Of a stretch of 64,000 bases of DNA, positions 34,095 through 45,261 are shown piece by piece (position 1 is the stretch's first letter; each line of letters starts with the position of its first letter). The notes below the pieces were generated by a model. The model was not told the origin of the DNA. It worked only from the letters and a program-made list of their open reading frames with translations, and did no database searches. The stretch spans positions 1-64,000 of the forward strand of contig DASUUH010000022.1 in NCBI GenBank assembly GCA_036374175.1. Reading direction: 5' to 3'. The DNA comes from JASLBX01 sp036374175. GTDB lineage: Bacteria; Actinomycetota; Actinomycetes; Jiangellales; Jiangellaceae. Position numbers and translations under genes: made by a program.

Positions 34095-35168
34095 TCAGGG
34101 GCGCAGGCCGAAGGCCGTCACCGTCGTCAGACCACCGGCGAAGGTTCGGAACTCGGTCACCGATCCGGGCGCCGGTCGGAGTCGGTGAATAGCGTCCGGT
34201 GGTGCGTCCAAGACCAACCGCGTAAGAGCTCGGATCGGCATCGAGTGCGTCACCACGATGACCGGCTCGGCGGCGAAACGTCGCAGCACCTCGTCACGCG
34301 CGGCCACGATGCGGGCGGTCATCTGATCCAGCGACTCGCCGCCGGGCGCCGGACTGGACGTTGAGGCCCGCCAGGCGGCGACCTCGGCCGGGAATCGTTC
34401 GGCGGCTTCTTCGAACCGCAGGCCCTCCCACTGGCCGAACTCGCACTCTCGCCACGCGGGATCGGTCGTCATTGGCAGGCCCAGCCGATTCGCGATCACC
34501 TCTGCGGTCTCGACCGCCCGCACGATCGGCGAGGTCAACACGGCGACGGCGTCGGCGTCGGCGAGTGCTTCCGCCGCCCGTTTGGCCTGCTCGCGGCCGC
34601 TGTCGTCGAGTGGCGGCCCTGGGATGGAACCGCCGGCGAAGCGTCGCGCCACGGTGTCGGCCGTCTGCCCGTGCCGCACAAGGAACAGTGGCGATGCCGC
34701 CGACAGATCCTCCACCCCGGGGGTAGTCGGCGGCCTGGCAGGTTCGGCGACGAACGACACCGGGTCGCCGTCAAGAGCCTGGTTGACCAGCCGGTCCGCA
34801 TGTTTGTTCTGTTCGCGCGGCACCCACGTGTACGTCACCTGTGCCGGCGGCAGAATCCGGTTCGCCGCCAGGGCAAGGGGCTTGAGATCGGCATTCTTGA
34901 TCTTCCACCGGCCGGACATCTGCTCGACAATCAGTTTGGAGTCGAGCCGGACGTCTACGCGAGCCGCCGGGTCGATCTCGCGGGCCAACGACAGACCCGC
35001 TATGACCCCGCGGTACTCGGCGACGTTGTTCGTGGCGATGCCGATGGCCTCGGCTACCTCCGCGAGAACTTCACCAGTCTGTGGGTCGCGGACAAGCGCA
35101 CCGAACGCCGCCGGCCCGGGATTGCCCCGCGCCCCGCCGTCCGCCTCGACGATGAGCCGCCGGGTCAC
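34095..35168 (-). CDS. Bifunctional RNase H / acid phosphatase
   Basis: A protein of 357 residues. The N-terminal RNase HI domain (about 1-130) has catalytic acids in VEADGGARGNPGP, NNVAEYRGVIAGL and VRLDSKLIVEQM, plus QNKHADRLVNQAL. The C-terminal histidine-phosphatase domain has the catalytic VRHGQTADT motif, GGSIPGPPLDDSGREQ and a second catalytic His in VIVVTHSMPIRAL. This is the architecture of mycobacterial Rv2228c. GTG at 35168 overlaps the stop of the preceding zinc-ribbon gene (GTGA). Confidence 0.93.
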   Translation of the reverse strand: MTRRLIVEADGGARGNPGPAAFGALVRDPQTGEVLAEVAEAIGIATNNVAEYRGVIAGLSLAREIDPAARVDVRLDSKLIVEQMSGRWKIKNADLKPLALAANRILPPAQVTYTWVPREQNKHADRLVNQALDGDPVSFVAEPARPPTTPGVEDLSAASPLFLVRHGQTADTVARRFAGGSIPGPPLDDSGREQAKRAAEALADADAVAVLTSPIVRAVETAEVIANRLGLPMTTDPAWRECEFGQWEGLRFEEAAERFPAEVAAWRASTSSPAPGGESLDQMTARIVAARDEVLRRFAAEPVIVVTHSMPIRALTRLVLDAPPDAIHRLRPAPGSVTEFRTFAGGLTTVTAFGLRP

Positions 35169-35908
35169 AGCCCGGACTCGTCGGTTCGGACGAGGATGCG
35201 TCGGCACTCCTCGCAGCGGACCACTGTCTCCGGCGCCGCGGATCGGATCTGATTGAGCGACGCCGGGTCCAGCTCAAGGTGGCAACCTTCGCAGCGGCGC
35301 TTGCGGAGCACGGCCGCGCCAACGCCTCCGCTGTTCGCGCGGATCTTCTCGTAGAGCGAGAGCAGGTCGGCCGGGATTTCAGCGGCCGCGGCGTCGCGCT
35401 GCTGCTGCGTGGCAGCGGCTTCGCCGTCGATCTCCGCCCAGGCGGCGTCCCGCGCGCGCTGAACGGCAAGGGCGTTGCGGCCAACGGACTCACGGTTAGC
35501 GGCGAGCTCATCGACCCGCCGTTGAGCGTCCTCGAGCTTTTCCATGATTTCCAGCTCGATGTCCTCCAGCGCTGCCTGCCGGCGGGTCAGCGAGCCGATC
35601 TCGCTTTGCAGCTGCTCCAGCTCGCGCGCCGCCGACACCTGACCGGCGTCCAGCCGCCACTGGTCGCGATCTTTGCGCTGACGGACCTGATCGACGTCGG
35701 CGTCGGCCCGCTTCTGCTGCTCTTCCAGGTCCGCGACTTCGGCCTTGGTCGCCACCTCCGTATCCCGGAGCCGGCTGTGTTCGGCGGCGAGGGCGTCCAG
35801 CTCCGCAATTTCCGGCAGGGTACGCCGTCGGTGGGCCAACTGATCGAGCTTGGTGTCCAGCGCTTGCAGGTCGAGCAGGCGCCGCTGGGCGGCCGGGTCA
35901 GCGTTCAG
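35165..35908 (-). CDS. Coiled-coil protein with C4 zinc ribbon
   Basis: About 247 residues: a long antiparallel coiled coil (about 10-170; rich in E, R, Q and L heptads) and a C-terminal zinc ribbon with CEGC and CEEC pairs. It matches the conserved actinobacterial family next to RNase H/phosphatase and NIF3-like genes (Rv2229c). The conserved start DPAAQRRLLDLQALD begins four codons after CTG at 35908, which has GGAGG nine bases upstream. No ATG, GTG or TTG lies at a fitting position; the only upstream ATG (36031) would overlap NIF3 by about 130 bases. CTG is my best guess. Confidence 0.82.
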   Translation of the reverse strand: MNADPAAQRRLLDLQALDTKLDQLAHRRRTLPEIAELDALAAEHSRLRDTEVATKAEVADLEEQQKRADADVDQVRQRKDRDQWRLDAGQVSAARELEQLQSEIGSLTRRQAALEDIELEIMEKLEDAQRRVDELAANRESVGRNALAVQRARDAAWAEIDGEAAATQQQRDAAAAEIPADLLSLYEKIRANSGGVGAAVLRKRRCEGCHLELDPASLNQIRSAAPETVVRCEECRRILVRTDESGL

Positions 35909-37058
35909 TGGAACTGCCCTCCTGGAGTGAGCCGACGTGCATGGTCCACGGATCGGTAGGCGTCGTGGACACGCGGGTTTCCACCGTAGTACCCGTTCCG
36001 GCCAGTGCGGCAGCCAGCCGCTTGGCGGCATCGGTCAACCATGGCCACTCACTCGCCCAGTGCGCGACGTCGACGAGGGCGGGCCCGCCTTCCTCGCGGA
36101 CTTCGGACGACGGGTGATGCCGTAGGTCGGCGGTGACGTAGGCATCGACGCCGGCAGCACGGACGGCCCCGAACAGCGAGTCGCCGGCTCCGCCGCATAC
36201 CGCGACAGTGTGCACGGACGCGTCCGGGTCGCCGGCCACCTTGACCCCGCCCGCCGTGGCCGGAAGCGCGCGGGCGACCCGGTGGGCGAACGCGGCCAGC
36301 GGTTCTGCCGCTGGCAACGTGCCGATCCGGCCAATGCCGGTGCTGGCGGGCAGGCCGGCCAGCTCGTAGACGTCGTAGGCCGGTTCCTCGTAGGGATGGG
36401 TGGCCACTAGCGCGGCTAACACGGCGTGCCGCCGGTTGCGCGGCATGACCATTTCCACCCGAGTCTCAGGGACCTGCTCGACGGCACCCACCGTGCCGAT
36501 CGTGGGGTTGGCTCCTTCGCCGGCGCGAAACGTCCCGACCCCCGAGGCCGTCCAGGCACAGCGCTCGTACGCGCCGATCCGGCCCGCACCGGCGGCGGCC
36601 AGCGCGTCGATCAGCCGGTCCGTATCGGGTTCGGGCACGAACACGACGAGCTTGTCGGTGTCGGCAGCCGGCTGAGGCGCGAGCGGACGTAGGTCGGCCA
36701 GCCCAATTGCGGCAGCCAGCGCGTCCGAGACGCCGGGATCGGCCGAATCGGCGTTTGTGTGCGCCACGTGCAGCCCTATGCCGTGCCTGATCAGCGTGTG
36801 AACGACCCGGCCCTTCGGTGTCGATGCCGCGACACCATGGACCGGCCGCAGGAAGAGCGGGTGGTGGGTGACCAGCAGGTCGGCCTGCCACGCCACCGCT
36901 TCGTCTGCGATGGCGGCCACCGGGTCGACCGCGAACAGCACGCGTGCAACGTCGGCGTCCGGGTCGCCGCAGACAAGGCCGACCGCATCCCACTGCTCTG
37001 CGCGGGACGGGTCGTACAAGCTGTCGAGTGCAGCGACGACGTCGGCAAGCCTGGGCAC
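35898..37058 (-). CDS. NIF3-like dinuclear metal-binding protein (YbgI/YqfO family)
   Basis: A protein of 386 residues. Metal ligands lie in LLVTHHPLFLRPV, HVAHTNAD and the late DVAHWASEWP region with Glu. A PII/CutA-like insertion is present (KLVVFVPEPDTDRLIDAL, then ATHPYEEPAYDVY). Members form ring-shaped hexamers; a GTP cyclohydrolase-like or DNA-related function is proposed but unproven. The start is GTG at 37058. Its 3' end overlaps the start of the zinc-ribbon gene, so the three genes form an operon. Confidence 0.92.
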   Translation of the reverse strand: MPRLADVVAALDSLYDPSRAEQWDAVGLVCGDPDADVARVLFAVDPVAAIADEAVAWQADLLVTHHPLFLRPVHGVAASTPKGRVVHTLIRHGIGLHVAHTNADSADPGVSDALAAAIGLADLRPLAPQPAADTDKLVVFVPEPDTDRLIDALAAAGAGRIGAYERCAWTASGVGTFRAGEGANPTIGTVGAVEQVPETRVEMVMPRNRRHAVLAALVATHPYEEPAYDVYELAGLPASTGIGRIGTLPAAEPLAAFAHRVARALPATAGGVKVAGDPDASVHTVAVCGGAGDSLFGAVRAAGVDAYVTADLRHHPSSEVREEGGPALVDVAHWASEWPWLTDAAKRLAAALAGTGTTVETRVSTTPTDPWTMHVGSLQEGSSTER

Positions 37059-37215
37059 ACCGGGGACACTACCGCGCCGTCAGCGGCTCTCTGGCCACAC
37101 TGAGCGTCCACACTGCTGCTACGACGTCGTCAGGGGCGAGCACCAAGCGTCCATACTGCTGTTCCCTAGCCGCACCAAGACCAGAACGTCCGGGAAGCGG
37201 CACGTGCCAGATGAG

Positions 37216-37287
37216 TGGGCGCAACTGGGTTCGAACCAGTGACCTCCCGCTTGTAAGGCGGGTGCTCTACCGCTGAGCTATACGCCC
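37216..37287 (-). tRNA. tRNA-Val (anticodon UAC)
   Basis: On the minus strand a complete cloverleaf of 72 nt: acceptor stem GGGCGTA paired with TGCGCCC, discriminator A, anticodon stem CCCGC/GCGGG with loop CTTACAA (anticodon TAC), and T loop GGTTCGAACC. CCA is not encoded. It reads GUA codons. Confidence 0.95.
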
Positions 37288-37386
37288 GAATGGACGCTCA
37301 AGCGTACCCACCTCGCCGCTACCCAGCGCAATCCGACCGGTCGCGAGCTCGCCAAAGCCGTCGGGATGCGCCCAGCCCAATAACGA

Positions 37387-37466
37387 AACTGCTGGTTGAT
37401 GATCAAAATCACGTGATCAAGGCTATTTCAGCAATCTGCCGCGAGTATGATCATCAACCAGCAGTT
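37387..37466. terminator. Long inverted repeat between zinc-ribbon gene and tRNA
   Basis: Perfect 19-bp arms (37387-37405 and 37448-37466; core TTGATGATCA) with a 42-base loop containing the palindrome ATCACGTGAT. It could terminate the minus-strand zinc-ribbon operon, 54 bp beyond its stop. The AT content is higher than in the surroundings. Confidence 0.55.
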
Positions 37467-37519
37467 GGATCATTGCCATGGGCGCGTCAAAATGTGCATA
37501 CCGGGCGAAACCAGAGCGA

Positions 37520-37906
37520 TTAGGCGCGGCCAAGCACCCGGTCGATGGCCGCGGCCACCTCGCGGGCCAAGTCGTGCCCGACGTTGACGGCTCCAGACTC
37601 CCCCGGGCTACTACCGGCGGCCGACGTGCCAGCAGTCGCCGCACGGGCGGACGTCCCACCTGCAGTCGCACGGGCACCCTGATTGAGCCGGTCGGCTTCG
37701 CAGTCGCGGCACACCGTTGATCCCAGCCGGCGCATCAGGGCCGTAGATCCGCACACCGCACATCGATCGAGGTCATCTCGCCACGACGGATTCTGCTGGC
37801 AGGCCGGACACACGAGGACCTGCTCGTCCCCACGCACGCCCCTGCGCCAGGGGCTCGCCCCCCGTACCGGGTCGGCTTGCCGTGCGCCGCAGCGATAGCA
37901 GGGCAC
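37520..37906 (-). CDS. Double zinc-ribbon protein
   Basis: A protein of 128 residues. Four Cys pairs (CYRC, CPAC, CAVC, CRDC) in the first ~75 residues would bind two zinc ions. An Ala/Gly/Ser-rich linker then leads to a C-terminal helix (VGHDLAREVAAAIDRVLG). No named family is recognised; it may be a nucleic-acid or protein adaptor. GTG at 37906 follows GGAG five bases upstream. It lies 62 bp downstream of the peroxiredoxin gene and may share its transcript. Confidence 0.65.
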   Translation of the reverse strand: MPCYRCGARQADPVRGASPWRRGVRGDEQVLVCPACQQNPSWRDDLDRCAVCGSTALMRRLGSTVCRDCEADRLNQGARATAGGTSARAATAGTSAAGSSPGESGAVNVGHDLAREVAAAIDRVLGRA

Positions 37907-37968
37907 CGATGCTCCATCCTTGGCTCGTCCGGGCCCGGCGTGGCCCGGTCCACCGGTTGTTCTAGGGA

Positions 37969-38427
37969 CTATGAAGCAGCCGCGAGACCGTCGAGTACCC
38001 GCCGGTACTCGGTGGCGTCCCGCGCGGCGGGGATCGGGTTGACCACACTCCAACGAACGAGGCCCGAAGCGTCGATCACGAACGTACCCCGAAGGACGCA
38101 GCCCCGCTCCTCGTCGAACACTCCGTACCGCCGGGCCACCTCGCCATGCGGCCAGAAGTCCGACAGCAGCGGAAATCCGATGTCGTGGGTATCGCTGTAG
38201 GCGCGCAGCGTGAACATGCTGTCGCAGGACACCGCCAGAACGGATTCGTCGCCGGCAAATCCGTCGCGGAGTTCGCGCAGTTCGTCTGTGCACACCGTGG
38301 TGAACGCGTAGGGAAAGAACACCAGGAGGACCGGCCGCCCTCGCACGTCCGCCAGCTGTACCGGCGTTCCGTGCTGGTCACGGAGCTCGAAGGTCGGAGC
38401 GGCCGTTCCCACGGCCGGTATGTTCAC
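37969..38427 (-). CDS. ahpE: AhpE-like one-cysteine peroxiredoxin
   Basis: A protein of 152 residues with a thioredoxin-like fold. The peroxidatic Cys is in FPYAFTTVCTDELRELRD (the P-x3-T-x2-C motif), and a conserved Arg follows later. It matches the mycobacterial AhpE family in length and in the WSVVNPIPAARD segment. It would reduce hydroperoxides and peroxynitrite. GTG at 38427 overlaps the DUF3052 stop (GTGA), the same order as Rv2239c-Rv2238c. Confidence 0.9.
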   Translation of the reverse strand: MNIPAVGTAAPTFELRDQHGTPVQLADVRGRPVLLVFFPYAFTTVCTDELRELRDGFAGDESVLAVSCDSMFTLRAYSDTHDIGFPLLSDFWPHGEVARRYGVFDEERGCVLRGTFVIDASGLVRWSVVNPIPAARDATEYRRVLDGLAAAS

Positions 38428-38861
38428 CGTCGTGACCGAGCGTTCCTGGGTGAGACCAGCTTGGTCGCCGACCACTCGGAGGCGGCCGACAGCGTGGTCG
38501 TGGTCGAGAATCCCGCCGTGGGCGCGGCGTCGGCGACGTCCGCTGGATCGACGTGCCCGTCGCGGCCGACCTTTGGGGTCAGCAGCCACACCGGGCCGCC
38601 TTCGACCAGATCGGTGCTGGCGTTGATGAGAGCGTCCACCAGATCGCCGTCGCCCTCGCGCCACCACAGCAAGACGACATCGGCCACCTCACCGGCCTGG
38701 TCGTCGACTAACTCGCTGCCGGTCAGGTCTTCGATGTCTGCGCGCAGATCGTCGTCGCAGTCCTCGTCCCAGCCAAGCTCCTGCACGACCTGTCCGGGCT
38801 GTAGCCCGAGCCGGCTCGCAGGCCCGGCGTGCTGGTCGGAGCGGCCCGCGGTCTGCCCCAC
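38424..38861 (-). CDS. DUF3052 protein
   Basis: A protein of 145 residues with the family features LGLQPGQVVQELGWDEDCDDDLR, VDDQAGEVADVVLLWWREGDGDL and GGPVWLLTPKVGRDGHVDP, DVADAA. The function is unknown. The gene is conserved beside ahpE and aceE in actinobacteria and is translationally coupled to the peroxiredoxin here. Confidence 0.9.
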   Translation of the reverse strand: MGQTAGRSDQHAGPASRLGLQPGQVVQELGWDEDCDDDLRADIEDLTGSELVDDQAGEVADVVLLWWREGDGDLVDALINASTDLVEGGPVWLLTPKVGRDGHVDPADVADAAPTAGFSTTTTLSAASEWSATKLVSPRNARSRR

Positions 38862-38965
38862 CGGTGGTCCTCCTCAATAGTTCAGGTCCGCCCTCGCGAA
38901 CCGCCGTCGGGCGTAGTTCATCTAAGGATGTGCCCTCTCCGCAAGTGAACCCGCCCAATCTGTGA

Positions 38966-39163
38966 TTACGACGTGGACTCGGACTCCCCCTCGACGGTGG
39001 CGTCAGGCCCAGGAAAGACGAGCGTCTCGTGGCCGTCCTCGAACCGTACGACATACGGCGGACGACCGTCGCCGCCACGAACCTCGACGATTTCACCGAC
39101 CCGGTCAGCGTTGCCCACCGTGCGGCCGTGTACATGCAACCTGTCACCGACCTTGGCGCGCAT
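38966..39163 (-). CDS. DUF1918 small protein
   Basis: A protein of 65 residues with one DUF1918 (SH3-like barrel) domain: VGDRLHVHGRTVGNADRVGE, IVEVRGGDGRPPYVVRFEDG and HETLVFPGPDA. GGAGG lies nine bases before ATG at 39163. Function is unknown. It is divergent from aceE. Confidence 0.88.
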   Translation of the reverse strand: MRAKVGDRLHVHGRTVGNADRVGEIVEVRGGDGRPPYVVRFEDGHETLVFPGPDATVEGESESTS

Positions 39164-39353
39164 CTGCTTTCACCTCCTGCTTTGCGCCACGAATAACTAC
39201 CAGGTTGCCTAATCTGGCCGCTAAGGGGAAGCGATTGTGAGCAGCGGTTCGGTGAGTTTGTCCGCCAAGCCGCCCAACCCGGCGTGACGCAACGGGGCGA
39301 ATCGGGGGAGGATAGAGGTAACGCCGAAGTGTTCGAAGTGAGTGAGGATCGTC

Positions 39354-42107
<2,754 letters not shown>

Positions 42108-42120
42108 TCGGCGGGAGTGC

Positions 42121-42609
42121 TTACAGCCCGGTCTTGCCGCCCTCTTCCTCCATGCGGATCTGCCAGCTTGCGAGCTTGTTCCGCGACGGGCCGAAGAAGG
42201 TGAACCCGGCGATGGACACCAGCGCACCGGCGAACACCGGATTCCACCCCGACGAGACGAGCGTGGCCGCCAGCCCGACGACGGTAGGGACCATCAGATT
42301 CTTCATCGTCTTGTCGGCCACCGCGGTCATCTGCTCGGCGGCGCGGTTGGGGTCGGTCGCGGTCTCGCTCGGAACCCGTGGCAGCTCGCGGCTGGGCATC
42401 ACCCACACCCGGCCGATGACGACGAAGCTGACCGCAAGCACGATCACCGTGCCCCAGGGAGTGCCCGGCTCGTCCCACAGCACGAACATCGACAGCGCCA
42501 CGAGACCCACGCAGACCGCCTCGTAGACGATCATGCGGGGGTTCAGTTGCGCGGCGAGCCGGTCGAGGGTCATGCGTGGCGGCGCACCGGAGGGCGTCGT
42601 GCCAGACAT
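42121..42609 (-). CDS. Small integral membrane protein, unknown
   Basis: A protein of 162 residues with four hydrophobic segments in two pairs (MIVYEAVCVGLVALSMFVLW, TVIVLAVSFVVIGRVWVM, then LMVPTVVGLAATLVSSG, FAGALVSIAGFTFFGP). The family is not recognised. It is convergent with aceE (13-bp gap) and divergent from the FasR-like gene. Confidence 0.6.
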   Translation of the reverse strand: MSGTTPSGAPPRMTLDRLAAQLNPRMIVYEAVCVGLVALSMFVLWDEPGTPWGTVIVLAVSFVVIGRVWVMPSRELPRVPSETATDPNRAAEQMTAVADKTMKNLMVPTVVGLAATLVSSGWNPVFAGALVSIAGFTFFGPSRNKLASWQIRMEEEGGKTGL

Positions 42610-42677
42610 GCCGTCAGGCTAGCCGGTCGACTGGCGGACTCAAAGAACTGATCGGGTTGTAGCCTTGGCACAACTAC

Positions 42678-43907
42678 ATGGGTGTCCGAGCACCCTCCCC
42701 ACCCCGTGAACTCAGGGCGATGCCACCCTCCAGAGCAGGTCGATCGCGTGACGCGCGGGCCCGCGTCGTGCGCCAACTCGAGCGCGCCACCGGGCCGCTT
42801 GCCAACGCCACGATCGCCCGGATGGAAGAACGGTTCCCGTGGTACCGGGCCATGCCGGCCGACGAACGCTCCTGGGTAGGGCTGGTCATCCAGGCCGGTA
42901 TCGCGGCCTTCGTGGACTGGTATGCCAATCCCGGCGACGAGGGACCCAAGGTCACCGCCGATGTGTTCGGCACGGCGCCGCGCGAGCTGACCCGGGCGGT
43001 CACCCTGCAGCAGACCGTGGAACTGGTCCGGGTCGCGATCGAGGTCGTCGAGGAAGTGGTCCCCGACATGGTGGGTCCGGACGACGCAGCTGAGATCCGT
43101 GAGGGGGTGCTGCGCTACTCCCGCGAGATCGCCTTCGCGACAGCCGACGTGTACGCGCGAGCCGCCGAAGCACGCGGCGCGTGGGACGCCCGGCTTGAAG
43201 CCTTGATCGTCGATTCGGTGCTGCGCGGTGAGGCCGACGAAGAAGTGCGCTCCCGCGCCGCGGCGCTGGGCTGGACCGAACAGGGCAGCGTCGCCGTGAC
43301 GGTCGGGCGCACTCCGGTGCACGTCGAAGACCCTGAAACGGTGGTGGACGCGATCCGGCGAGCCGCTCGGCAGGCCGGCTACGACGTACTGACCGGCGCC
43401 CAAGGCGACCGCATGGTCGCCGTGCTCGGCGGCGTGGACGACGCGGTCAAGGCCGCGACCGCCATCGCCGGCCACTTCGGCGACGGGCCTGTCGTCGTCG
43501 GCCCCGCGGTGGCCGATCTGGTCCGTGCTGCCGAATCCGCCCGCACCGCGATCTCGGGCCTGCGATCCGCCGAAGGCTGGCCGGACGCGCCCCGCCCGGT
43601 GGCGGCCGACGCGTTACTCGCCGAGCGGGCGCTGGCCGGTGACGGGCATGCCCGGCGGGCGCTGGTCGGTGACGTTTACCTGCCGATCGTCGAATCGGGG
43701 CCGGTCGTCGCCGAGACCTTGGCCGCGTACCTGGAAAGCGGCGGTTCGGTCGAGGCCGCGGCGCGGCTGCTGTTCGTCCATCCGAACACTGTCCGGTACC
43801 GGCTGCGGCGGGTCGTGGACCTCTGCGGGCTCAATCCCGCCGATGCCCGTGACGCGTACACCCTCCGCCTCGCCCTCACCCTGGGCCGGCTGTTCCCGCC
43901 GTCCTGA
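42678..43907 (+). CDS. FasR/Rv2242-like PucR-family regulator of fatty-acid synthesis
   Basis: A protein of 409 residues: an N-terminal helical ligand domain (WYRAMPADERSWVGLVIQAG, then REIAFATADVYARAAEARG), a central GGDEF-like region and a C-terminal PucR-type HTH (YLESGGSVEAAARLLFVHPNTVRYRLRRV). Its position directly before fabD matches Streptomyces FasR and mycobacterial Rv2242, which control fatty-acid synthesis genes. The start is uncertain: ATG at 42678 (no clear ribosome site, perhaps leaderless) or ATG at 42720. Confidence 0.85.
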   Translation: MGVRAPSPPRELRAMPPSRAGRSRDARARVVRQLERATGPLANATIARMEERFPWYRAMPADERSWVGLVIQAGIAAFVDWYANPGDEGPKVTADVFGTAPRELTRAVTLQQTVELVRVAIEVVEEVVPDMVGPDDAAEIREGVLRYSREIAFATADVYARAAEARGAWDARLEALIVDSVLRGEADEEVRSRAAALGWTEQGSVAVTVGRTPVHVEDPETVVDAIRRAARQAGYDVLTGAQGDRMVAVLGGVDDAVKAATAIAGHFGDGPVVVGPAVADLVRAAESARTAISGLRSAEGWPDAPRPVAADALLAERALAGDGHARRALVGDVYLPIVESGPVVAETLAAYLESGGSVEAAARLLFVHPNTVRYRLRRVVDLCGLNPADARDAYTLRLALTLGRLFPPS

Positions 43908-43920
43908 CCTACCGTTCCCT

Positions 43921-43969
43921 TGATCATCGGCACATTCCGGCCAGATAACACGGAAGATGCCGACGATCA
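43921..43969. repeat. GATCA hairpin, family H (copy 2)
   Basis: Imperfect inverted repeat, arms 43921-43939 (TGATCATCGGCACATTCCG) and 43951-43969 with three mismatches. It shares TGATCATCGGCAC with the hairpin at 16038. It begins 13 bp after the FasR-like stop and probably ends that transcript before fabD. Confidence 0.65.
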
Positions 43970-43977
43970 CGACAGGA

Positions 43978-44001
43978 TGACAGGCTCGTTGTCACTTGTC
44001 A
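43978..44001. promoter_or_regulatory. TGACA/TGTCA cluster before fabD
   Basis: TGACA at 43978, TGTCA at 43990 and TGTCA at 43997 form overlapping inverted and direct half-sites 80-100 bp upstream of fabD. This is a candidate operator for the adjacent FasR-like regulator. Assignment is by position only. Confidence 0.3.
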
Positions 44002-44079
44002 GAACCCTCCAAAGTTCCCGGATCTACGTTGTCACCGGAGTCGACGGTTGTACGGGCCGGTAGCGGGGAGGCTGGACGT

Positions 44080-45261
44080 GTGCTCGTCATCGTCGCCCCG
44101 GGCCAGGGTGCCCAGACCCCTGGTTTCCTCGCGCCCTGGCTGGAGGACCCAGTCTTCGCCGACCGGATCGACTGGCTGTCCGCGGTGTCCGGGCTCGATC
44201 TGGCCTACTACGGCACCCAGGCCGATGCCGAGACCATTCGCGACACCCAAATCGCCCAACCCCTGCTGGTAGCCGCCGGCCTGCTCTCCGCACTGGCGCT
44301 GTTCCCGCACCCTGCCGACGCCTTCGGCAAGATCGGCGCTGCCGCCGGCCACAGCGTCGGTGAGATCACCGCGGCCACCGGCGTCGGGGTCATCACCGCG
44401 GAGCAGGCCATGGTGTTCGTTCGCGAGCGCGGCCGGGCGATGGCCGACGCTTCGAAGGCCACCCCGACCGGCATGACCGCCGTGCTCGGCGGCGAGTTCG
44501 ACGAGGTCGTCAAGGCGATCGAGGCGCACGGGCTCACTCCGGCGAACGTCAACGGTGCCGGGCAGGTCGTCGCCGCCGGGACGATGGCACAGCTCGAGGC
44601 GCTGGCCGCCGACCCGCCCGCCGGCGCGCGGCTTCGGCCGTTGTCCGTTGCTGGGGCGTTCCATACCGATCACATGGCGCCGGCCGTCGACGTGCTGCGC
44701 CGTCGCGCCAGGTCGATAACCACCCATGACCCCCGCGCGCGGCTGTTGTCCAACCGGGACGGCCAGGTCGTTCACGACGGCCGTGTGGTCCTGCGCCGCA
44801 TCGTCGACCAGGTGTCCAACCCGGTCCGGTGGGACCTGTGCCAGGAGACGATGCGCGATCTCGGCGTCACAGGGCTGCTGGAGATGCCGCCCGCCGGCAC
44901 CCTCACCGGGCTGGCCAAACGAGCGCTTCCCGGTGTCGAGACCTTCGCGCTCAAAACGCCCGACCAGCTCGACGACGCGCGCGAGTTCGTTGAGCGTCAC
45001 GGCCAGCAAAGCCTGCTGGACGCGAGCCCGACCTGGCGGATGGTGATAGCCCCGATGAAGGGCACGTTCACCCGGTCCGGGGCCGCCGCCGGCGACACCC
45101 TGGAGCAGGGTGCTCAGGTGGGCACGGTCAGCTCGCTGCGCGAGTCGATCGAGGTGACCGCGCCGCACGGCGGCACGGTCGTGGAATGGCTTGTCGAGGA
45201 CGGCGATCCGGTAGCCCCTGGTCAGCCGCTGGTCCGACTGCACCCGGAGGTAGCGGTATGA
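44080..45261 (+). CDS. fabD: Malonyl-CoA:ACP transacylase with C-terminal biotinyl/lipoyl-like domain
   Basis: A protein of 393 residues, about 80 longer than typical FabD. The transacylase part has GQGAQTPGF, nucleophile Ser92 in GHSVGE, and the catalytic His in GAFHTDHM. From about residue 320 a second domain resembles biotinyl/lipoyl carriers (VIAPMKGTF, GDTLEQGAQVG, TAPHGGTVVEWLVEDGDPV, GQPLVRL). At the position of the modified lysine (EAMKM in carriers) it has SSLRES, with Arg, so it cannot be biotinylated there. GTG at 44080 follows GGGAGG. First gene of fabDH-acpP-fabF-accD. Confidence 0.93.
   Translation: MLVIVAPGQGAQTPGFLAPWLEDPVFADRIDWLSAVSGLDLAYYGTQADAETIRDTQIAQPLLVAAGLLSALALFPHPADAFGKIGAAAGHSVGEITAATGVGVITAEQAMVFVRERGRAMADASKATPTGMTAVLGGEFDEVVKAIEAHGLTPANVNGAGQVVAAGTMAQLEALAADPPAGARLRPLSVAGAFHTDHMAPAVDVLRRRARSITTHDPRARLLSNRDGQVVHDGRVVLRRIVDQVSNPVRWDLCQETMRDLGVTGLLEMPPAGTLTGLAKRALPGVETFALKTPDQLDDAREFVERHGQQSLLDASPTWRMVIAPMKGTFTRSGAAAGDTLEQGAQVGTVSSLRESIEVTAPHGGTVVEWLVEDGDPVAPGQPLVRLHPEVAV

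Noticed and set aside
37520..38293. 257-codon protein starting at 38293
   Set aside because: The first 129 codons are antisense-like shadow across the peroxiredoxin gene; only the part from GTG 37906, with four Cys pairs and a ribosome site, is convincing.
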